Shown here: one piece after another, positions 16,316 to 25,377 of the stretch
Layout of the letters: each line of letters starts with the position of its first letter
Numbering within the stretch: position 1 is the stretch's first letter
Notes under the pieces: generated by a model
What the model saw: only the letters and a program-made list of their open reading frames with translations
What the model was told of the DNA's origin: nothing
Databases searched by the model: none
Source of the DNA: Haemophilus parahaemolyticus
Lineage (GTDB): Bacteria > Pseudomonadota > Gammaproteobacteria > Enterobacterales > Pasteurellaceae
Length of the DNA: 36,631 bases
NCBI RefSeq assembly: GCF_002015035.1
Contig: NZ_MUXY01000006.1
Coordinates: 942-37,572 of the forward strand
Direction of reading: 5' to 3'
Position numbers and translations under genes: made by a program

Positions 16316-16627
16316 TTATGCTTGAATCCCAGTGATTTTCACTTCTGTGAACCACTGACGATGACCTTGTTGTTTACGGCTGTGTTTACGACGACGGAAT
16401 TTAACGATTTTAACTTTCTCGCCACGACCGTGTGCTACTACTTCAGCCACTACTTTTGAACCAGCTACTACTGGTGTACCAATTTTAACATCTTCGCCAT
16501 TAACGACCATTAACACTGAGTTGAATTCAACTTTCTCACCAGTTGCAATTTCAAGTTTTTCTAAACGAACCACTTGGCCTTCGCTCACTCGGTGTTGTTT
16601 GCCGCCACTTTGGAAAACTGCGTACAT
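16316..16627 (-). CDS. rplU: 50S ribosomal protein L21
   Basis: Large-subunit protein that binds 23S rRNA. The 103-residue product begins [20 protein letters not shown] and ends with the signature [25 protein letters not shown] ribosome site precedes the ATG. First gene of the rplU-rpmA operon and divergent from ispB, the common arrangement in gammaproteobacteria. The promoter must lie in 16628-16720 but only weak -35/-10 candidates are visible there. Confidence 0.98.
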   Translation of the reverse strand: MYAVFQSGGKQHRVSEGQVVRLEKLEIATGEKVEFNSVLMVVNGEDVKIGTPVVAGSKVVAEVVAHGRGEKVKIVKFRRRKHSRKQQGHRQWFTEVKITGIQA

Positions 16628-16846
16628 ATTTACTCCGCTAATTTGTGCCTTTTACGCTCTGCGAGAGACACTTTTAAATTCATATAAAATAGGGTTGCAA
16701 TTCTACGCAAAAAGAAAACAAAGAGCAAGAACGAATTTTAGAAAATTTGAAAAAATCTTGTTTCCCGTATTAGCCAATTTCTTGTTAAAACCGCTTTTTT
16801 AACGATTGCTTTATTCGATTTCTAACAAAATTTTGCAGCTAATAGA

Positions 16847-16855
16847 AAGTGCGGT
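16847..16855 (+). other. H. influenzae-type uptake core upstream of ispB
   Basis: AAGTGCGGT followed by AAAA matches the Haemophilus-type uptake signal, whereas the uptake cores elsewhere in the window are of the ACAAGCGGT type. It could be a chance match or a trace of transfer. Confidence 0.45.
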
Positions 16856-16892
16856 AAAATCAATCTAATTTTTGGCTTTTAGATAAGAAAAG

Positions 16893-17876
16893 ATGACTCA
16901 AAAACTTACCCTCGATCAAATTCAAGCTTTGGCAGCTGATGATATGCAATTGGTAAATGCTGAAATTTTAGCTCAACTGAACTCGGAAGTGCCGCTAATT
17001 AATCAGCTCGGCTTTTACATTATTAGTGGTGGTGGCAAACGCATTCGCCCGTTAATTACCGTGCTTGCCGCACGTGCGTTAGGCTACCAAGGTAGCAAGC
17101 AAATTACGACTGCCGCATTTATTGAATTTGTGCATACTGCCACCCTTTTACACGATGATGTTGTGGATGAGTCCGATATGCGTCGCGGTCGTGAAACCGC
17201 CAATGCTGCTTTCGGTAATGCGGCAAGTGTGCTGGTTGGCGACTACATTTATACCCGTTCTTTCCAGATGATGACCTCGGTGGATTCGCTTGAAGTGCTT
17301 AAAGTAATGTCGGCAGCCACAAACGCATTAGCAGAAGGCGAAGTGCAACAATTGATGAACGTCAATGACCCAAACACGACCGAAGAGAGCTATATGCGTG
17401 TGATTTACAATAAAACCGCCCGCTTGTTTGAAGCTGCAACGCAATGTGTGGCGATCATAGCCAATGCAGGTGAAGAAATTGAAACCGCACTCAAAAATTA
17501 TGGCTGCTACTTAGGCACAGCATTCCAGTTAGTGGATGATATTCTTGACTATTCTGCCAATGCTCAAGCTCTCGGCAAAAACGTGGGTGACGATTATGTG
17601 GAAGGTAAACCAACGATGCCACTTCTGCACGCAATGCATCACGGCAATGAAGCACAAGTTAACTTGATCCGCCAAGCGATTGAAAATGGCGGGAATCGTG
17701 AAGATATTGATCAAGTGCTCTCTATTATGGCTGAGCATAAATCGCTCGATTATACGATGGAAAAAGCTAAATCTGAAGCTCAAAAAGCAGTAGATGCGTT
17801 AGCGGTATTACCTGAAAGCGAATATAAACAAGCGTTGATTTCATTGGCTTGGTTGTCTGTAGATCGGGATTATTAA
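16893..17876 (+). CDS. ispB: Octaprenyl diphosphate synthase
   Basis: Trans-prenyltransferase that builds the C40 side chain of ubiquinone and menaquinone by adding isopentenyl diphosphate to farnesyl diphosphate. The 327 residues include both aspartate-rich motifs that bind magnesium-diphosphate: DDVVD at 88-92 followed by the RRGR loop, and DDILD at 215-219, plus the GKRIRP motif near 48-53. Length and motifs match E. coli IspB. It is divergent from rplU and 21 bp upstream of queH, which may be cotranscribed. Chain length (C40 rather than C30 or C50) is inferred from close relatives. Confidence 0.95.
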   Translation: MTQKLTLDQIQALAADDMQLVNAEILAQLNSEVPLINQLGFYIISGGGKRIRPLITVLAARALGYQGSKQITTAAFIEFVHTATLLHDDVVDESDMRRGRETANAAFGNAASVLVGDYIYTRSFQMMTSVDSLEVLKVMSAATNALAEGEVQQLMNVNDPNTTEESYMRVIYNKTARLFEAATQCVAIIANAGEEIETALKNYGCYLGTAFQLVDDILDYSANAQALGKNVGDDYVEGKPTMPLLHAMHHGNEAQVNLIRQAIENGGNREDIDQVLSIMAEHKSLDYTMEKAKSEAQKAVDALAVLPESEYKQALISLAWLSVDRDY

Positions 17877-17897
17877 TAAAATAATAAGAAGAAAAAA

Positions 17898-18644
17898 ATG
17901 ACAGAACAAACATTCCAGCCTCAAGAACACAAAGAGGCGTTACAACAAAAACGTAAACTTACCCGCAAAGGCAAAGATCCAAACGCCCCTTTTGTGCGTC
18001 CAAAATTGGAATTACCAAACGGACATAATAAACTTCTGCTTCACTCTTGCTGTGCACCTTGTTCGGGCGAAGTGATGGAAGCGATCCTTGCCTCTGGAAT
18101 CGAATTTACGATCTATTTTTATAACCCAAACATCCATCCGCTTAAAGAATATATGATCCGCAAAGAGGAAAATATTCGCTTTGCCGAAAAACATAACATT
18201 CCTTTTATTGATGTGGATGATGACTATGAAAACGACCGCAAAGAGTGGTTCAGAAAAGCGGAAGGGATGGAATGGGAACCCGAACGAGGCATTCGCTGCA
18301 CAATGTGCTTTGATATGCGTTTTGAAAAAGCGGCACAATATGCTCACGAGAACGGTTTTCCAGTATTTACCAGCTGTTTAGGCATCTCACGTTGGAAAGA
18401 TATGAACCAAATCAACGATTGCGGGCACCGTGCTGCCTCACATTATGATGATGTGGTTTATTGGGATTATAACTGGCGTAAAGGTGGTGGCTCGCAACGT
18501 ATGATTGAAATCAGCAAACGCGAACGTTTCTATCAACAAGAGTATTGTGGCTGCGTTTATTCTTTACGTGACTCTAACAAATGGCGTTTAGAAACAGGCC
18601 GAAACCGTATTGAAATCGGCAAACTTTACTACTCACCTGATTAA
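17898..18644 (+). CDS. queH: Epoxyqueuosine reductase QueH
   Basis: Catalyses the last step of queuosine synthesis in tRNA, reducing epoxyqueuosine at wobble position 34; QueH is the non-orthologous replacement of QueG. The 248-residue protein (formerly DUF208) has the adjacent cysteines Cys51-Cys52 in [10 protein letters not shown], then [10 protein letters not shown] and [11 protein letters not shown], the residues that hold the iron-sulfur cluster and second metal. The core is complete; the first 40 or so residues are a basic extension. It lies 21 bp behind ispB. Confidence 0.93.
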   Translation: MTEQTFQPQEHKEALQQKRKLTRKGKDPNAPFVRPKLELPNGHNKLLLHSCCAPCSGEVMEAILASGIEFTIYFYNPNIHPLKEYMIRKEENIRFAEKHNIPFIDVDDDYENDRKEWFRKAEGMEWEPERGIRCTMCFDMRFEKAAQYAHENGFPVFTSCLGISRWKDMNQINDCGHRAASHYDDVVYWDYNWRKGGGSQRMIEISKRERFYQQEYCGCVYSLRDSNKWRLETGRNRIEIGKLYYSPD

Positions 18645-18696
18645 ATCTGCTCCGATGAGTCAAATTTCTCAAAACTGATACACTATTTCTATTTTC

Positions 18697-18739
18697 AAGC
18701 GGTTGAATTTCGCAAAACTTTTGCCAAATCTCACCGCTT
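18697..18739 (+). repeat. Inverted uptake-sequence pair between queH and fabD
   Basis: AAGCGGT at 18697-18703 faces ACCGCTT at 18733-18739, with further imperfect pairing in between (ATTTCGCAAAA against TTTTGCCAAAT). There is no T-run after it, so termination is uncertain; it lies 23 bases before the fabD start codon. Confidence 0.6.
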
Positions 18740-18761
18740 CCATTTTACAAGAGGAACAACA

Positions 18762-19697
18762 ATGTCTAATTTTGCAATGGTATTCCCAGGTCAAGGCTCA
18801 CAAGCGGTTGGAATGCTTGCTGATCTTGCACCACAATATCCAATCGTGGAAGAAACCTTCAAACAAGCAAGCGACATGCTTGGCTATGATTTGTGGGATT
18901 TAGTTCAAAACGGCACAGCCGAAGATCTTGGTCAAACGCAACGTACACAACCTGCGTTATTAGCTTCTTCTGTAGCACTTTTCCGCATTTGGCAGCAAAA
19001 ATTCCCTGAAGCAAAACCGTCTGTGATGGCGGGTCATAGCTTGGGCGAATACTCAGCGTTAGTCTGTGCAGGTGTGTTAGATTTCCAAGATGCAATCAAA
19101 TTAGTTGAACTACGTGGCAACGCAATGCAACAAGCCGTGCCAGCAGGCACTGGTGCAATGTTTGCGATTATCGGCTTAGAGAATGAAGCAATCATCAAAG
19201 CGTGTGAACAAGCGGCTAGCGAAACAGGTGAGATTGTTTCAGCAGTGAACTTCAATTCGCCTGGTCAAGTGGTGATTGCTGGTACGAAAACTGCCGCAAC
19301 GCGTGCAGGCGAATTATGTAAAGAAGCAGGGGCAAAACGTGCATTGCCATTAGCAGTGAGCGTGCCTTCGCACTGTGCGTTAATGAAACCAGCGGCAGAC
19401 AAATTAGCAGAAGCATTGCAAAACATCACGCTAAATCAACCGCTTGTGCCTGTTATCAACAACGTTGATGTGGCAACGGAAACTGATGCAGAGAAAATCC
19501 GCGATGCGTTAGTCCGCCAGCTTTACAGTCCAGTACGCTGGACAGAAACCGTTGAAAAAATGGCAAAAGATGGTGTAACCACTTTATACGAAATCGGTCC
19601 AGGTAAAGTATTAACAGGCTTAACCAGCCGTATCGTTAAAGAGCTTTCAGCAAAAGCGGTGAATGATGTAGCGTCGTTTGAGGCTGTAGAAGCATAA
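18762..19697 (+). CDS. fabD: Malonyl-CoA:ACP transacylase
   Basis: Transfers malonyl groups from CoA to acyl carrier protein, supplying the extender unit of fatty acid synthesis. The 311-residue protein starts MSNFAMVFPGQGSQAVGMLA and has the nucleophile Ser93 in GHSLGEYSAL and the catalytic His204 in VPSHCALM; a conserved Gln (Gln11 in PGQGSQ) is in place. Length matches the E. coli enzyme. A GAGGA site precedes the ATG. It is followed by fabG after 85 bp that contain a palindromic repeat. fabH and acpP, frequent neighbours, are not in the window. Confidence 0.96.
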   Translation: MSNFAMVFPGQGSQAVGMLADLAPQYPIVEETFKQASDMLGYDLWDLVQNGTAEDLGQTQRTQPALLASSVALFRIWQQKFPEAKPSVMAGHSLGEYSALVCAGVLDFQDAIKLVELRGNAMQQAVPAGTGAMFAIIGLENEAIIKACEQAASETGEIVSAVNFNSPGQVVIAGTKTAATRAGELCKEAGAKRALPLAVSVPSHCALMKPAADKLAEALQNITLNQPLVPVINNVDVATETDAEKIRDALVRQLYSPVRWTETVEKMAKDGVTTLYEIGPGKVLTGLTSRIVKELSAKAVNDVASFEAVEA

Positions 19698-19699
19698 TT

Positions 19700-19765
19700 G
19701 TAGGGTGGGTTTTAGCCCACTATTGAAAATTTAGAACTATTTTGGTGGGCTGAAGCCCAGCCTAC
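19700..19765. repeat. TAGGGTGGG-type palindromic repeat between fabD and fabG
   Basis: Positions 19700-19720 and 19745-19765 are inverted copies of a 21-bp unit (18 of 21 matching), and each unit is itself nearly palindromic (GTGGG...CCCAC). It starts 3 bases after the fabD stop. Short repeats of this kind are dispersed in intergenic DNA of many gammaproteobacteria. Processing or partial termination within the fabD-fabG mRNA is possible. Confidence 0.75.
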
Positions 19766-19782
19766 GAATAAAGGAAAACACA

Positions 19783-20508
19783 ATGCAAGGCAAAATAGCA
19801 TTAGTCACAGGGGCAACCCGTGGAATTGGGCGAGCAATCGCAGAAGAACTAAGTGTAAAAGGTGCATTCGTAATCGGCACAGCAACTTCAGAAAAAGGCG
19901 CGGAAGCTATTTCAGCTTACTTAGGTGAGAAAGGCAAAGGCTTAGTATTAAACGTAACTGAGCCAGAATCTATTGATGCCGTACTTGCACAAATCAAAGC
20001 AGAAGTAGGCGACATCGACATTCTGGTAAACAACGCAGGCATCACCCGCGACGGTTTGTTAATGCGTATGAAAGATCAAGATTGGTTCGATATCATCCAA
20101 ACCAACCTCACTTCGGTTTACCGCCTATCAAAAGCGGTACTTCGCCCAATGATGAAAAAAGGTGGCCGCATTATCACTATCGGCTCGGTAGTTGGCTCAA
20201 TGGGTAACCCCGGTCAAACCAACTATTGTGCAGCGAAGGCAGGCTTAGTCGGCTTCTCAAAATCGTTGGCGAAAGAAGTGGCATCACGTGGCATTACCGT
20301 GAACGTGGTGGCTCCAGGTTTTATCGCAACTGATATGACAGATGAGCTGAATGAAGCACAAAAAGAAGCGATATTAAGTCAAATCCCAGCAGGTGAATTA
20401 GGTACGGCACAAGACATCGCCAAAGCCGTGGCATTCTTAGCCTCTGATGATGCTCGCTACATCAATGGCGAAACTCTCCACGTGAATGGTGGTTTATATA
20501 TGAACTAA
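19783..20508 (+). CDS. fabG: 3-oxoacyl-ACP reductase
   Basis: NADPH-dependent short-chain dehydrogenase that reduces beta-ketoacyl-ACP in each elongation cycle. The 241 residues show the Rossmann motif TGATRGIG (9-16), the NNAG motif (83-86) and the catalytic Ser135, Tyr148, Lys152 (SVVGSMGNPGQTNYCAAKAG). The C-terminus DARYINGETLHVNGGLYMN is typical of FabG. It is downstream of fabD on the same strand and ends in a long-stem terminator. Identity is supported by context, since other SDR enzymes are similar. Confidence 0.95.
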   Translation: MQGKIALVTGATRGIGRAIAEELSVKGAFVIGTATSEKGAEAISAYLGEKGKGLVLNVTEPESIDAVLAQIKAEVGDIDILVNNAGITRDGLLMRMKDQDWFDIIQTNLTSVYRLSKAVLRPMMKKGGRIITIGSVVGSMGNPGQTNYCAAKAGLVGFSKSLAKEVASRGITVNVVAPGFIATDMTDELNEAQKEAILSQIPAGELGTAQDIAKAVAFLASDDARYINGETLHVNGGLYMN

Positions 20509-20531
20509 TCGCTAAAAGCGGTTCAATTTCT

Positions 20532-20581
20532 ACCGAATTTTGCTATTATTACTTTTAATAGATGCAAAATTCGGTTTTTTT
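20532..20581 (+). terminator. Terminator after fabG
   Basis: A perfect 12-bp stem (20532-20543 with 20564-20575) with a 20-base AU-rich loop is followed by a run of T. It lies 23 bases after fabG and includes an in-frame ATG at 20562 that might otherwise be taken as the brnQ start. Confidence 0.82.
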
Positions 20582-20627
20582 GCTTTTATTCCCTTTTATT
20601 TTTTACTTTTTATTTGTGTGTGTAATT

Positions 20628-21920
20628 ATGACTAAAAATACATTTGTTGTTGGCTTTATGCTCTTTGCCATCTTTTTCGGAGCTGGCAATCTTATTTTCC
20701 CACCTAAGCTTGGCTTTGAGAGCGGAGAACATTTCTTTTCGTCTATTTTAGGTTTTATCACTACGGGGGTAGGCTTACCTTTACTCGGGATTATTGTCAG
20801 TGCCTTTTATGAAGGTGGCTACAAAGCGGCATTAAACCGCATCCATCCTTGGTTCTCGCTGATTTTCTTGGCGGCAATTTATCTTTCTATTGGTCCATTC
20901 TTTGCTGGTCCCCGTACAGGTGCGACAGCTTATGAAATGGCGGTTGTGCCATTTTTAGGCGAAGATGTGGGCAATTTACCGCTGTTTATCTTTACGCTTT
21001 TTTATTTTGCGATCACAATGTGGTTAAGTCTCAATCCGTCAAAAATGGTAGATCGTGTGGGAGCAATTTTAACGCCAGTATTGATTTTAATTATTATCTC
21101 TTTGGTTGTCCGTGCCTTTTTCTTATTTGACCAGCCATCTGTTGCAGTAACTGCACAAGAGGAGTCTTGGGTCTTTAAAGGGGTAATTGAAGGCTACTTC
21201 ACGATGGACGCATTGGCTTCATTAGCCTTCTCAGTCATTGTGTTAAATGCGATTAAAGCCAAAGGCGTTAGCCCATCAGCATTGATTAAACAGACCGTCT
21301 TTGCTGGTATTATCGCAGCGGTTGCATTAGGATTTATCTACTTTTCTATTGGTTGGATTGGCAACCACGCACAACTGAGTCCAGAAACTTTGACCGCGCT
21401 TGCAGAACGCAAACAAGACCTCGGCACTTATATCCTCAATAACGCAGCCCAACAAGCCTTTGGCGAATACGGACGAATGGTGTTAGGGATTATCGTTTCA
21501 CTTGCGTGCTTAACCACTGCAGTGGGGTTATGTACCTCAGTCGGCGAATACTTCAGCGAAGTTTTCCCGAAAATTAGCTACCGTACTTACGTGATTCTGT
21601 TCTGTGTGATCAGCTTTGCCATTGCAAACCTTGGTTTAAAAGCGGTAATCGAAAAATCCGTACCGATGCTGTTAATCCTCTATCCAATTGCGATGACAGT
21701 GATCTTAGTGCTTGGTATTAACGCCTTACACCGAATCCCATTATTAGGGCAACGTTTAGCGTTGGGATTTGTGACTATCATCTCGATTTTATCCGTTATC
21801 GGCACAGGCTTTACCGACAACCTACCTTTCAAATCTTACTCTATGGAATGGCTACCGTTTGCGGTTATTGGTTTGATTGTTGGTTATATTGGGCATTATT
21901 TGATTAAGAAAAAACATTAA
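20628..21920 (+). CDS. brnQ: Branched-chain amino acid transporter (LIVCS family)
   Basis: A sodium- or proton-coupled importer of leucine, isoleucine and valine in the inner membrane. I start it at the ATG at 20628 (MTKNTFVVGFMLFAIFFGAG), giving 430 residues and the usual BrnQ beginning; the frame is open back to 20562 but that ATG lies inside the fabG terminator. About twelve hydrophobic helices are visible, with the family motifs FFGAGNLIFPPKLG and FAGPRTGATAYEMA. Monocistronic, ending in an uptake-sequence hairpin. The ribosome site is weak. Confidence 0.93.
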   Translation: MTKNTFVVGFMLFAIFFGAGNLIFPPKLGFESGEHFFSSILGFITTGVGLPLLGIIVSAFYEGGYKAALNRIHPWFSLIFLAAIYLSIGPFFAGPRTGATAYEMAVVPFLGEDVGNLPLFIFTLFYFAITMWLSLNPSKMVDRVGAILTPVLILIIISLVVRAFFLFDQPSVAVTAQEESWVFKGVIEGYFTMDALASLAFSVIVLNAIKAKGVSPSALIKQTVFAGIIAAVALGFIYFSIGWIGNHAQLSPETLTALAERKQDLGTYILNNAAQQAFGEYGRMVLGIIVSLACLTTAVGLCTSVGEYFSEVFPKISYRTYVILFCVISFAIANLGLKAVIEKSVPMLLILYPIAMTVILVLGINALHRIPLLGQRLALGFVTIISILSVIGTGFTDNLPFKSYSMEWLPFAVIGLIVGYIGHYLIKKKH

Positions 21921-21932
21921 GCTTAGTATTAC

Positions 21933-21980
21933 AAGCGGTAGTATTTGCAGTATATTTTGCAATTTCTACCGCTTATTTTA
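21933..21980 (+). terminator. Uptake-sequence pair terminator after brnQ
   Basis: AAGCGGTAG (21933-21941) and CTACCGCTT (21966-21974) form a 9-bp stem; the sequence between them pairs further (GCAGTATATTTTGC), and ATTTTAT follows. It lies 12 bases after brnQ and 21 bases before mutM. Confidence 0.68.
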
Positions 21981-22001
21981 TAAGAAAATATGAGGAAATT
22001 T

Positions 22002-22826
22002 ATGCCAGAACTTCCTGAAGTTGAAACAAGCCTACGAGGCGTTGAGCCTTATTTACAAGGGCAAACCATCAAGCGGATCATTGCCCGCACGCCTAAATTA
22101 CGCTGGGCGATTCCTGCAGCGTTTTCTCAAATGCAAGGGGTGAAAATCCTCTCCCTTTCTCGCCGTGCCAAATATCTGATTTTGCATACCGACAAGGGAG
22201 ATATTATCGTACATCTTGGTATGTCTGGCTCGCTAGGTATTTTAAAGGTGAGTGACAATTTGCCCGCAGGCAAGCACGACCACGTGGATTTAATCACCGA
22301 ATCTGGCGTGATTTTACGCTACAACGACCCGCGTAAATTTGGTTGTTGGCTTTGGGCAGAGAAGGCAGAGGAACACGAACTTTTGAAAAAGCTTGGCCCT
22401 GAACCGTTATCTGATGCATTCACAAGCGGTTATTTATTCGAGAAAGGTCGTAAGAAAACCGTGGCAATAAAAAACTTTATTATGAACAATGAAGTGGTGG
22501 TTGGCGTGGGGAATATTTACGCTTGTGAGTCTCTCTTTATGGCGGGTATTCATCCTGAACTTTCCGCCCAAAATCTCACGCAGAAACAGTGTGAGCGCTT
22601 GGTTAAGGTCATTAAAGGAGTACTCACTAAATCGATCATTCAAGGTGGCACCACGCTCAAGGATTTTATTCAACCCGATGGTAAGCCTGGTTATTTTGCT
22701 CAAGTGCTACAGGTTTATGGGCGTAAAGGCGAAGAATGCCATGATTGCGGTGCGATTATTGAAACGAAAGTAGTTGGGCAACGCAATACCTATTTCTGCC
22801 CGAAATGTCAGAAGTTACCAAGATAA
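22002..22826 (+). CDS. mutM: Formamidopyrimidine-DNA glycosylase
   Basis: Base-excision repair enzyme that removes 8-oxoguanine and formamidopyrimidines and cuts the abasic site. The start at 22002 is fixed by chemistry: the mature N-terminus must be the catalytic Pro followed by Glu ([13 protein letters not shown]). GAGG at 21992-21995 is the ribosome site; a frame-open ATG at 21990 lies before it. The product has 274 residues, with the PRKFG motif, a helix-two-turns-helix around [13 protein letters not shown], and the C-terminal zinc finger CHDCGAI...YFCPKCQK. All key residues are present. Confidence 0.96.
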   Translation: MPELPEVETSLRGVEPYLQGQTIKRIIARTPKLRWAIPAAFSQMQGVKILSLSRRAKYLILHTDKGDIIVHLGMSGSLGILKVSDNLPAGKHDHVDLITESGVILRYNDPRKFGCWLWAEKAEEHELLKKLGPEPLSDAFTSGYLFEKGRKKTVAIKNFIMNNEVVVGVGNIYACESLFMAGIHPELSAQNLTQKQCERLVKVIKGVLTKSIIQGGTTLKDFIQPDGKPGYFAQVLQVYGRKGEECHDCGAIIETKVVGQRNTYFCPKCQKLPR

Positions 22827-22830
22827 AAGC

Positions 22831-22863
22831 AAAGGGGATTGAATATTCAATCCCCTTTCTGTT
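22831..22863. terminator. Bidirectional terminator between mutM and the small membrane gene
   Basis: A perfect palindrome (AAAGGGGATTGAA / TTCAATCCCCTTT) centred at 22843-22844, just after the mutM stop and facing the convergent gene ending at 22869. T-rich tails are short on both sides. Confidence 0.7.
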
Positions 22864-22868
22864 ACTAG

Positions 22869-23234
22869 CTACATAAACCAACCCGTTGTGGTGACGGATT
22901 TCTCATCCATCAATTTGACGAAGCCGTAAATCACACGGAAAAGATACCAAATTCCCACCGTAAAAAGCACCAAAATGCCAATGCCGATAAAGCTAAGGAT
23001 AAATCCTATCACCGTACCCGCGATTGAGCCCCAGAAGGTTCGAATCAGAAAGGTAAGATGGTTATGGTAAAGTGAATTTGGCAACATATCTTGTCGTTTG
23101 ATATAAGCCAAAATCACGCCTGCAATAGCGGGTAAGCCACCGAAAATCACACCTAATCCAAATAGCACATACACAACAATCATAATAGTACGTTGATTTG
23201 GGTCGTGCGGGGGTTGCAATAATGGTTCGTTCAT
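22869..23234 (-). CDS. Small membrane protein (DUF4870/Tic20-like)
   Basis: A 121-residue protein with about three hydrophobic segments (VVYVLFGLGVIFGGLPAIAG; a GSIAGTVIGFILSFIGIGIL stretch; and VGIWYLFRVIYGFVKLMDEK). The arrangement resembles the DUF4870/Tic20-like family; no enzyme motif is visible and no function is assigned. Three ATGs in a row start near 23240; I choose the last, at 23234 (MNEPLLQPP), because AGGA lies 6 bases before it and immediately abuts the first. It begins 28 bp after panF and is probably cotranscribed with yhdT-panF. Confidence 0.78.
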   Translation of the reverse strand: MNEPLLQPPHDPNQRTIMIVVYVLFGLGVIFGGLPAIAGVILAYIKRQDMLPNSLYHNHLTFLIRTFWGSIAGTVIGFILSFIGIGILVLFTVGIWYLFRVIYGFVKLMDEKSVTTTGWFM

Positions 23235-23262
23235 CATCATTCCTATTTGTAAAAAAATCTGA

Positions 23263-24705
23263 TTATTTGACCGCTTGGCTCTTAGATGGTTGCCCAAATC
23301 GATTCCCAATCAAGAACGCAATCAAGCCTAAAACCAGTGATGGCACAATGGCGTGGAAGCTGAAAATGCTGATTTTAAAGGTTGAGATAATCACATAGCT
23401 GATTAAGCCGACCAACATTGAACTCATTGCACCTGTTGCATTCGCTTTGTCCCAATAAAGCCCGAGTACGATTACCCATAAGAAGGTGGCTTCAAGCCCG
23501 CCGAGGGAGAGTAAATTTAGCCAAATGAGCATATCTGGCGGATTAAGGGCGGCAAATACGAGCAAGAACGTAAAAGTCAGTGTGGTGAGCGTTGAAAACA
23601 ATTTAAGTTTACTCTCGTTATGCACCGCACTTGGTTTTACCGCAAGGTATAAATCTTTAATTAAGGTTGATGAAGATTGGATTAATAGCGAGTCGATCGA
23701 AGACATAATGGCTGCCATCGGTGCGGCAAGGAAAATGCCTGCTACGACAGGTGGTAATACTTGTATCATTAACATTGGAATCACTTGATCGGGAATCTTT
23801 AAATCTGGCACAACTGCACGTCCGATCACGCCAGTTAAGTGCATTCCAAGCATTAAAAGAGAGACGACTAATGTACCTATAACTAATGCTCGATGGAGAG
23901 ATTGGCTATCTTTATATGCCATACTTCTAACCGCAAGCGGTGGTAAGCCAATCAAACCAAAACAAACAAGTACCCAGAACGACGTCATAAAAGTGAAGTC
24001 AAGCGGACGTTCATCAATACCATACGGAGCAAGTAGCTGCGGGTTGATGTTGTTCAAAGTCTCCATTGCATTTTCTAGCCCGTTAGCGGCATAAATTACG
24101 CCACCAAGAAGGAAAAATGTACCGATAAGCATGACTAGACCTTGCACAGTATCGGTCATTACCACAGCACGGAATCCTCCGATGAAGGTATAAATGCCAA
24201 CGGTAACTGCAAAAATCATCACTGCTAGCTTGTAGTCCATTCCCAGCGTGGTTTCAAGCAAGCGACCTGCTCCGATAAATTGTACCGTCATCATCGCAAA
24301 GAAAGAGAGTAATAATGCAAGACTTGCGATCCACACGACGAAGCGATTTTTGTAACGTGCAAATAGTAAATCGTTAATGGTAACTGCTTTATGTTTGCGG
24401 GCGAGTTGGGCGAATTTTTTGCCAAGTACGCCTAATGCGAGCAATACAGCGGGTACTTGGATCATTGCAAGTAATACCCAGCCTAATCCATATTTGTAAG
24501 CTGCTCCTGGTCCACCAATAAAAGAACTTGCCCCCACGTAGGTAGCTGCGGTAGTCATTGCCAATACAAAGCCAGACATTGAGCGATTGCCTACATAATA
24601 TTCAGATAAGAAACTGCCGCCTTGACGTTGGCGATAAGCATAATATGCCACGCCAAACACAAACAAAAGATAGGCAATCAGTGGGATAACCATTTCCATA
24701 TTCAT
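23263..24705 (-). CDS. panF: Sodium/pantothenate symporter
   Basis: Imports pantothenate, the precursor of coenzyme A, with sodium. The 480-residue protein belongs to the solute:sodium symporter family, with about thirteen membrane helices; the segments SEYYVGNRSMSGFVLAMTTA and ATYVGASSFIGGPGAAYKYG correspond to the conserved second helix of PanF. A GAGGA site precedes the ATG. It starts 3 bases after the yhdT stop, the same yhdT-panF pairing as in E. coli, which strongly supports the identity. Confidence 0.93.
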   Translation of the reverse strand: MNMEMVIPLIAYLLFVFGVAYYAYRQRQGGSFLSEYYVGNRSMSGFVLAMTTAATYVGASSFIGGPGAAYKYGLGWVLLAMIQVPAVLLALGVLGKKFAQLARKHKAVTINDLLFARYKNRFVVWIASLALLLSFFAMMTVQFIGAGRLLETTLGMDYKLAVMIFAVTVGIYTFIGGFRAVVMTDTVQGLVMLIGTFFLLGGVIYAANGLENAMETLNNINPQLLAPYGIDERPLDFTFMTSFWVLVCFGLIGLPPLAVRSMAYKDSQSLHRALVIGTLVVSLLMLGMHLTGVIGRAVVPDLKIPDQVIPMLMIQVLPPVVAGIFLAAPMAAIMSSIDSLLIQSSSTLIKDLYLAVKPSAVHNESKLKLFSTLTTLTFTFLLVFAALNPPDMLIWLNLLSLGGLEATFLWVIVLGLYWDKANATGAMSSMLVGLISYVIISTFKISIFSFHAIVPSLVLGLIAFLIGNRFGQPSKSQAVK

Positions 24706-24708
24706 CGC

Positions 24709-24945
24709 TTATTCCTCCACGTTGCTGTCTAAGTCAATATTTTGATACACCTTTTTCACCACGATGTACACCAACAGGGTGAACAGAAGCGGTAGAAAAA
24801 CGCAAGAAAGTTCGAACCAAATCGGTAAACCTAGAATGCCTAATTTCACAGGGAAAAAGTAGGCTAAGATAATCCAGCCGAACATATAGAGTACGGTTAA
24901 GCCCAAAGCCCATTGAGCCTCTCTCGTCAGTTGTTTTGTTTGCAT
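24709..24945 (-). CDS. yhdT: YhdT-family small membrane protein (DUF997)
   Basis: A 78-residue protein with two hydrophobic segments (ALGLTVLYMFGWIILAYFFP and a second near LSCVFLPLLFTLLVYIVVKK). It matches YhdT (DUF997) in size and in position directly before panF; its role is not known, perhaps assisting the symporter. The start at 24945 is chosen because AAGGAG lies 7 bases upstream; the frame is open to 24990 with a possible ATG at 24972, which has no such site. Confidence 0.85.
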   Translation of the reverse strand: MQTKQLTREAQWALGLTVLYMFGWIILAYFFPVKLGILGLPIWFELSCVFLPLLFTLLVYIVVKKVYQNIDLDSNVEE

Positions 24946-24978
24946 TAAAAACTCCTTTTGTGCTTTTGTCATAGTGAT

Positions 24979-25001
24979 AAAAAACCCCACAAACGTGGGA
25001 C
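24979..25001 (-). terminator. Terminator after metJ
   Basis: On the minus strand a short stem CCCAC/GTGGG (24995-24999 with 24986-24990) with a GTTT loop is followed by six T. It begins 5 bases after the metJ stop. Confidence 0.7.
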
Positions 25002-25005
25002 TTGA

Positions 25006-25323
25006 TTAGTATTGCCAATTCTCAGGATCAATGCCAAGCTCACGCATTTTTTCTTTTGCTTGCTCTGGAATCTCATCGCTGCGATCTTTCATTAAATCCT
25101 CATCGGTTGGCAATGGCTGCCCTGTGAAAGCGTGCAAAAACGCCTCACACAGCAACTCGCTATTGGTTGCATGACGCAGATTTTTAATCTGACGGCGCGT
25201 ACGCTCATTGGTTAGAATTTCCAATACCTTAATTGGAATTGATACGGTGATCTTCTTCACTTGTTCACTTTTTTTACCGTGTTCTGCATAAGGGCTAATG
25301 TATTCGCCTCGCCAATCTTTCAT
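25006..25323 (-). CDS. metJ: Methionine repressor
   Basis: Ribbon-helix-helix repressor of methionine biosynthesis and uptake, with S-adenosylmethionine as corepressor. The 105-residue product is closely similar to E. coli MetJ throughout: [20 protein letters not shown], the DNA-contacting strand KKITVSIP, the helix region [20 protein letters not shown] and the ending DPENWQY. Divergent from mlaA. Tandem met boxes overlap its own promoter, which predicts autorepression. Confidence 0.97.
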   Translation of the reverse strand: MKDWRGEYISPYAEHGKKSEQVKKITVSIPIKVLEILTNERTRRQIKNLRHATNSELLCEAFLHAFTGQPLPTDEDLMKDRSDEIPEQAKEKMRELGIDPENWQY

Positions 25324-25348
25324 ATATTTTCCCCACTAAAATGGCGTT

Positions 25349-25377
25349 ATTGTAATCAAATCTGAACTATATCGCAA
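25349..25377 (-). promoter_or_regulatory. metJ promoter
   Basis: On the minus strand TTGCGA (25377-25372), a 17-base spacer and TACAAT (25354-25349). Its -35 box overlaps the first of the tandem met boxes, so MetJ bound there should block polymerase. Confidence 0.62.

Noticed and set aside
20562..20630. Upstream ATG for brnQ at 20562
   Set aside because: It lies inside the fabG terminator loop, has no ribosome site, and the extra residues do not fit the family; the ATG at 20628 does.
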